In this document: positions 4,801-6,760 of the stretch, one piece after another
Position numbering within the stretch: position 1 is the first letter of the stretch
How the letters are laid out: each line of letters opens with the position of its first letter
Source: a bacterium
GTDB lineage: Bacteria; Omnitrophota; Gorgyraeia; Gygaellales; Profunditerraquicolaceae
Reading direction: 5' to 3'
DNA length: 6,760 nt
NCBI GenBank assembly: GCA_004298075.1
Contig: SCRK01000190.1
Coordinates: 1-6,760, forward strand
The notes under the pieces: model-generated
Database searches by the model: none
The model's input: only the letters and a program-made list of their open reading frames with translations
What the model was told of the DNA's origin: nothing
Program-made: the position numbers and the translations under genes

Positions 4801-6071
4801 AAGAAGAAGACGAAGAGAAATTAGATTTAGAAGGATTTATTAATGCCGCAAGGGGAATAAGTTTTCGACGAGAAGAAAGCATCAATAATATATACAACTT
4901 TGTTTTCAGGTATGAACAAGATAGCTTATATGAGTGGTATTTAGACTTTTGGGTCAAGAACGGCAATGAAAAAGCATCTCCAGCAAAAGCATACCCGGCT
5001 GCCGCCGGATCGGCGGTGGAGCAAGATAAAAACTCGAGTATCCGGATAACAACAACAGAAGAAAATCCAGATTCGTTTTATCCTGAATTTTCGCCTGAAC
5101 TTACGCAACGAATCTCAAGCAAACTGAAAGAAATTCCAACCATTTCATTGGATGCCGAAGGTAAGCAATTATCGGTAAAAATCGAAAACCTTAAATTTGA
5201 TGAGAATCTAATGCGTATCGTTGTTTATCCGGCAGATGGTTTTCCAGAATTAAAATGGTCATCGCGGACAGGTACGGCTATGCCGCCAGTTGGTTCTTTG
5301 GGACAGGTAACATATTGGATCGAGGTTATATCCGGAGTCCCGCATTTACTGATCAGAGATATTCAGTCCTCTCCGGAGTTTAGACGAATTAAGCCATCTG
5401 CAGAAAGGCGTAATTTGTTCGGGAAGTGGAAAGCCTCTGTAATTGAGCATATTGTCCTTATCGCAGAATCATGCGGAATCAGGGAGGTTTACGCGCCTAC
5501 ATATAAAATGATAAGATTGAGAGGGCCGATCAGCCAAGGAAACGCAAGAGAAGATTACATCGATCCATTTAGAAACAATATACAGTGGGAGAAAAAAGAA
5601 GCGTTTACGCCGCATTGTCTATCTTATTTTTATAGCCCACATATTGTGCAAGAAGTATGGGCTTACAAAGGAGAATCTTCAGCCTCTCCATTAGGCGGTA
5701 TTGACTTCCGTTTCCTCCCCATTGTCACTCAAGCTATGACTAATCTTAGTGCAAATCTTAGGGGCAGTTTCCTTGGTAGCCAGTTCCTTCAAAGGGTTAA
5801 TTTAGACGTGGAATGGAATCAAATAGAACAGCTGAGTTCGTCCGGTATTAGGCCTTCTCCGGAGCGGATAAGGGAATACGCCCAGGCATCCTCGGCTTTG
5901 GGCAGAATAAGCCAGGATAAAGACAAGATTATTTTATGCATTGCAGATATACTAAGGCAGGAAGAAGAGCAGAATTGTGAAACTGAACCTATCTTACGGG
6001 ATATCTTGGTAGTGCTTGAGTCAGTCCAGCAGCCGCAGGAATTAAAGAGAATATTTTTAGGGAAAGTTTAA
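1740..6071 (+). CDS. Large modular exported protein with a SAM-methyltransferase cassette; Omnitrophota-type framework protein
   Basis: A single ORF of 1443 residues from the ATG at 1740. Residues 1-28 look like a signal peptide: 'PKKIK' n-region, then a hydrophobic 'SSFLLCFLLIFQQIGF'. Residues about 29-375 form a framework N-domain ('RYLFFNP' from 55, 'FWVNLRPDS' from 112, 'RPWIVPGEIIIRE' from 187, 'YFKEYQKSF' from 341). A Ser-rich stretch leads to linker 1 (412-428), cassette A with a methyltransferase fold (429-755), linker 2 (756-772), cassette B (773-1078), linker 3 (1079-1093), cassette C (1094-1312), and a framework C-domain from 1313 ('SPLGGIDFRFLP'). I recognise the two ends as recurring in Omnitrophota proteins but know no assigned function. 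ATG at 1728 or TTG at 1683 are alternative starts; none has a clear Shine-Dalgarno. The 1740 start puts the lysines directly before the hydrophobic core, and the TTG lies inside the terminator. The neighbouring housekeeping genes give no functional hint. Confidence 0.85.
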   Translation: MPKKIKTISSFLLCFLLIFQQIGFTQIAAELNIACHLSSLHSSLVSESFRPLHLRYLFFNPLDNNFKLLLDKGDFLKGLSPKRTDPEAKLKEETSKLMQYFLIGLTLPNDTFWVNLRPDSPDQIIDDRLAQTDIGKIMLETDLQLKKDTALFTSPQTPEGREYWVKLYKKVQELYGTDTVTIPTLTRPWIVPGEIIIRETTDSAYIYKATLKVMLEQDYLKTTPNALTSSTDYTFKDQRSKVLNEYSAQLIKELIIPKLTKEVNSSKRYASLRQVYYSLILAQWFKQRQKGKLSISPAGDTFQQSSQESTGRKVSLGFIELIDSRDLTNLTSKEDWSKTTYFKEYQKSFKDGEYNVQEPVYTPTGQVIRSYFSGGEVLTGVSSAMVVIPASSRSPVLANSSLMAIDYPSVSSSPIKGATPPVAGSQAVTELPKNIIEIFSKIREDSEQFIVRLNQQIMKNGKVNSYGIYPTVFYEGDPLTDDEHITLFNFLWAHNGLNIPFPEALRDKIVQNRHRLGRGIMEYIVSAIIRPVDFFELRHQLTLTSGEEKFLWKIIALAYPHATERSFEEDYGQNLRKTILKLINQKMQQSGIRVKILEIGCGHKGKVTGYLKEKFGKKIDAIGIDLNIQPEVNNKAIFAKGDLRKIPFRSGSFGLVYEKQVAQYFKGEELVNILREIMRVLRDGGEFILESLSLDPYKVVAALNQTGTNYEITRENSLCPIVIRKISDGDIPHHKIYPIDNFLNARLRWTPIKVGSSPLKEVPPPAAGSATVPKPIKTNFPLIPEAIDVDNIPAVKNGLLSPEQAAYFIAYKQRINPTSQNMKGINGAAGPSLVDTLLTFDATEVINVNIHDVVKSKLDDALKEWGEIDRDEIMQYWAGNDKEVFWIMHLALEWRRKAHYWNIEHISAFFERLIILELKLLGVPKEEIKIEGSDNNIVIRFPWAFPGQAPKDRMFKFIWADLGEPLQYPSELQNILLSEKETIDFYYQKSAMELLDAADQYLPLMSKAVKKAILISPIIHEEEDEEKLDLEGFINAARGISFRREESINNIYNFVFRYEQDSLYEWYLDFWVKNGNEKASPAKAYPAAAGSAVEQDKNSSIRITTTEENPDSFYPEFSPELTQRISSKLKEIPTISLDAEGKQLSVKIENLKFDENLMRIVVYPADGFPELKWSSRTGTAMPPVGSLGQVTYWIEVISGVPHLLIRDIQSSPEFRRIKPSAERRNLFGKWKASVIEHIVLIAESCGIREVYAPTYKMIRLRGPISQGNAREDYIDPFRNNIQWEKKEAFTPHCLSYFYSPHIVQEVWAYKGESSASPLGGIDFRFLPIVTQAMTNLSANLRGSFLGSQFLQRVNLDVEWNQIEQLSSSGIRPSPERIREYAQASSALGRISQDKDKIILCIADILRQEEEQNCETEPILRDILVVLESVQQPQELKRIFLGKV
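1970..1996. repeat. Inverted repeat inside the coding region (REP-like)
   Basis: GGGTCTGTCC (1970-1979) and GGACTGACCC (1987-1996) pair at 9 of 10 positions around the 7-nt loop CCGAAAA. It is translated as about residues 77-86 (KGLSPKRTDP), directly after the conserved 'LLLDKGD' motif. The G-run plus TC/GTCC head resembles the two other palindromes in the window. Confidence 0.5.
2634..2686. repeat. Perfect 12-bp inverted repeat inside the coding region (REP-like element, in frame)
   Basis: GGGACACTTTCC (2635-2646) and GGAAAGTGTCCC (2674-2685) are perfect inverted copies separated by 27 nt, with a further G-T pair outside (2634/2686). The loop contains an inner AGTT/AACT pair (2652-2655 with 2666-2669). 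It is translated as about residues 299-316 (GDTFQQSSQESTGRKVSL), a polar Ser/Gln-rich stretch between the framework motifs 'LAQWFKQR' and 'ELIDSRDL'. This fits an in-frame insertion of a short palindromic element. Confidence 0.6.
2973..3023 (+). repeat. Linker repeat 1 (SSPIKGATPPVAGSQAV)
   Basis: First of three similar interdomain linkers. The DNA core at 2997-3013 (CCGCCCGTCGCCGGATC) differs from linker 2 at one position and is far richer in GC than the coding DNA that follows. CCGCC (2997-3001) and GGCGG (3017-3021) form a short inverted pair around it. It separates the Ser-rich end of the N-domain region from the methyltransferase cassette. Confidence 0.7.
3024..4004 (+). other. Cassette A: class I SAM-dependent methyltransferase domain
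   Basis: The core spans residues about 590-700. Motif I is ILEIGCG (596-602), which binds SAM. The acidic end of strand 2 is in GIDL (623-626, D625). GDL at 641-643 sits where the adenine-contacting motif lies, followed by 'IPFRSGSFGLVYEKQV'. Motif 'ILREIMRVLRDGGEFI' (673-688) is the usual helix-strand with the GG turn. This is a Methyltransf_11/UbiE-like arrangement. The 160 residues before the core (429-590) are mostly helical-looking and unassigned. The methyl acceptor cannot be told from the sequence. Confidence 0.8.
4005..4055 (+). repeat. Linker repeat 2 (SSPLKEVPPPAAGSATV)
   Basis: Second linker, aligned without gaps to linker 1 (SSP.K....PP.AGS..V). The DNA core at 4029-4045 (CCGCCCGCCGCCGGATC) is almost the same as in linkers 1 and 3. 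It divides the methyltransferase cassette from cassette B. Confidence 0.7.
4056..4973 (+). other. Cassette B: unassigned domain, possibly Rossmann/methyltransferase-like
   Basis: Residues about 773-1078. After 'LLSPEQAAYFIAYKQR' comes 'GAAGPSLVDTLLTFDATEVINVN' (from 827). This resembles a glycine-rich strand-loop-helix followed by a second strand, similar to divergent methyltransferase-like domains in Omnitrophota proteins ('GAD.S..LLsTnAT...fvD', from memory). The later part is rich in Trp, aromatic and acidic residues ('EWRRKAHYW', 'HEEEDEEKLDLEG') and has no motif I recognise. The catalytic pattern looks incomplete, so it may be a degenerate copy or a different fold. Confidence 0.35.
4974..5018 (+). 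repeat. Linker repeat 3 (ASPAKAYPAAAGSAV) with a perfect DNA palindrome
   Basis: Third linker, two residues shorter than the others. Its DNA contains CCGCCG (5002-5007), GAT, CGGCGG (5011-5016), a perfect 6-bp inverted repeat. The core at 4995-5011 matches linkers 1 and 2 in GCCGGATC and most flanking bases. It divides cassettes B and C. Confidence 0.7.
5019..5675 (+). other. Cassette C: unassigned alpha/beta domain with an IRDIQS motif
   Basis: Residues about 1094-1312. After a beta-rich start ('LSVKIENLKFDENLMRIVVYP'), 'YWIEVISGVPHLLIRDIQS' (DIQS at 1207-1210) leads to a basic loop, then W1230 and a helix 'KASVIEHIVLIAESCGI' and strand 'REVYAPTY'. The order strand-(E/D)IQS-loop-W-helix-A..G-strand recalls a domain in large phage polyvalent proteins ('EIQSD...W...A...G') and, more loosely, the GNAT acetyltransferase core. 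Neither can be confirmed by eye. No function is proposed. Confidence 0.35.
5676..6068 (+). other. Framework C-terminal domain of the large protein (SPLGGIDFR type)
   Basis: Residues about 1313-1443 start with 'SSASPLGGIDFRFLPIVTQ', continue with 'LQRVNLDVEWNQIEQLSSSGIRPSPERIREY', and end in a helical, acidic stretch ('CIADILRQEEEQ', 'RDILVVLES'). I recognise the pattern as a recurring C-terminal block of Omnitrophota proteins that differ in the middle. No catalytic motif is seen. A role in sorting or attachment is possible but not shown. Confidence 0.6.
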
Positions 6072-6074
6072 GCA

Positions 6075-6130
6075 GAAAATGGGGTCAGAATTATTTTTTA
6101 TATATAAAAAATAATTCTGACCCCATTTTC
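6075..6130. repeat. Perfect 56-nt palindrome between convergent genes (bidirectional terminator or REP/MITE-like)
   Basis: Every base from 6075 to 6102 pairs with 6130 to 6103. Each arm begins GAAAATGGGGTCAGAATT when read inwards and ends in an A/T-rich centre. It lies 4 nt after the stop of the large gene and 1 nt before the stop codon of the lpt gene on the other strand. The GC-containing stem base with T-runs could end transcription from both sides. The GGGGTCAGAATT head also resembles palindromes that flank REP-associated (Y1-type) transposase genes, from memory; no transposase lies in the window. Confidence 0.75.
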
Positions 6131-6131
6131 C

Positions 6132-6760
6132 TTACGGTAATTTCCGGATAAGATAAAGGCTTCCGGCCAATACGATGACGTGGCTCATTGAGGCGGAGAA
6201 GAAAGGCGGGATCAATCCGGATTTTCCCACAGCCAGGCACACCGCGTCAAGCACGTAATAGAGGAACCCCACGATGATAGAGATCCCCACCGAAGCCATC
6301 CCCGTGGCGCGTTTACGCATCATCAGCGAAAATGGGATCCCTAGCAGCATGATTATAATGCTGGTAAAGGGCATCATAAAGCGCTGATAAAGGTCAACCT
6401 TGAGGTTGCGGGTTACGGTAGTTGCCCCGCTTTTAGAGATCCTCCAGATATAATCCTGCATTTCATGGATATCCATCAGTTCAGGTTTTTGCCTTAAGGA
6501 AGCGAAATCCTTCGGTGTTTCCGGTATGGTCATGATCTCTTCTTCAAAATAAACCGGCTCATCCACTACCTGCCCGTTCTTGTCAAAATTATAGGTGATG
6601 CACTGATAGAATTTCCATAAGCCGTCCTGGTAAACCCCCTTGGTGGCAACGATCTTCTTGGTCAGGTTCTGGTGTTCATCCTGTTCAAGTATGGTTATTC
6701 CCTCCATGGTTTTGGTGGCCAGGGAGAATTTATTGATGAAGAAGAGCCTGTTCTTAAGGC
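6132..6760 (-). CDS. LptG/LptF family LPS export permease (C-terminal part, 5' end outside window)
   Basis: About 208 C-terminal residues are visible. The frame stays open to the window edge, reading 'LKNRLFFINKFSLATKT' before the internal Met at 6707, so the gene starts beyond the window. LptF and LptG are inner-membrane subunits of the LptB2FG transporter that extracts LPS and passes it to the periplasmic bridge. The first part is the periplasmic beta-jellyroll ('GITILEQDEHQNLTKKIVATKGVYQDGLWKF'). The rest has three membrane segments: 'FMMPFTSIIIMLLGIPFSLMM', 'GISIIVGFLYYVLDAVCLAV' and 'SHVIVLAGSLYLI', with the family features 'PF....R' and 'GLIPPF' between segments. The pattern is slightly more LptG-like, but the paralogue cannot be fixed without the N-terminus. 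It is convergent with the large gene and shares the palindrome downstream. Confidence 0.88.
   Translation of the reverse strand, partial: LKNRLFFINKFSLATKTMEGITILEQDEHQNLTKKIVATKGVYQDGLWKFYQCITYNFDKNGQVVDEPVYFEEEIMTIPETPKDFASLRQKPELMDIHEMQDYIWRISKSGATTVTRNLKVDLYQRFMMPFTSIIIMLLGIPFSLMMRKRATGMASVGISIIVGFLYYVLDAVCLAVGKSGLIPPFFSASMSHVIVLAGSLYLIRKLP

Noticed and set aside
1..6760. tRNA, rRNA, CRISPR array, integrase or transposase
   Set aside because: No such gene or array was seen on either strand; the repeats present are short palindromes and in-frame linkers.

Overview
The window looks like chromosomal DNA of an uncultured Gram-negative bacterium, most likely of the Omnitrophota (candidate division OP3) or a close PVC-superphylum relative. 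I base this mainly on recognising, from memory and without a search, the framework of the large central protein: an N-terminal 'RYLFFNP..FKLLLDKGD / FWVNLRPDS / RPWIVPGEIIIRE / YFKEYQKSF' region and a C-terminal 'SPLGGIDFR.LPIV' region. An LptF/LptG-type permease shows that the cell has an LPS-type outer membrane.

Layout. (1) Positions 1-1527 (+) hold two housekeeping genes that overlap by 22 bp: the 3' part of tsaB (tRNA t6A synthesis) and a complete alanine racemase gene, alr. (2) Positions 1528-1739 are an AT-rich spacer ending in a structured leader. A predicted stem at 1626-1684 shares bases with the 5' arm of a strong intrinsic terminator (1677-1718), which lies directly before the next start codon. 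This is the geometry of a transcription attenuator or riboswitch. (3) Positions 1740-6071 (+) are one very large ORF for a predicted exported, modular protein of 1443 residues. It has a signal peptide, a framework N-domain, three unrelated cassette domains separated by near-identical Ser/Pro/Ala/Gly-rich linkers, and a framework C-domain. The first cassette is a clear class I SAM-dependent methyltransferase, the second perhaps a degenerate Rossmann/methyltransferase-like domain, and the third is unassigned with an 'IRDIQS...W...A...G' pattern. (4) Positions 6075-6130 are a perfect 56-nt palindrome between convergent genes. (5) Positions 6132-6760 (-) are the 3' part of an LptG/LptF permease gene.

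How it fits together. tsaB, alr and the lpt gene are ordinary core functions (tRNA modification, D-alanine for peptidoglycan, LPS transport). The unusual part is the central gene. It reads as a polymorphic exported protein with fixed ends and exchangeable middle cassettes, joined by GC-rich linkers that are alike at the DNA level. Palindromic REP-like segments also appear to be translated in frame inside its N-domain. With the attenuator-like leader, this is the most likely place for a poorly described system. All functional statements about this protein are inference from sequence patterns; no searches were run.
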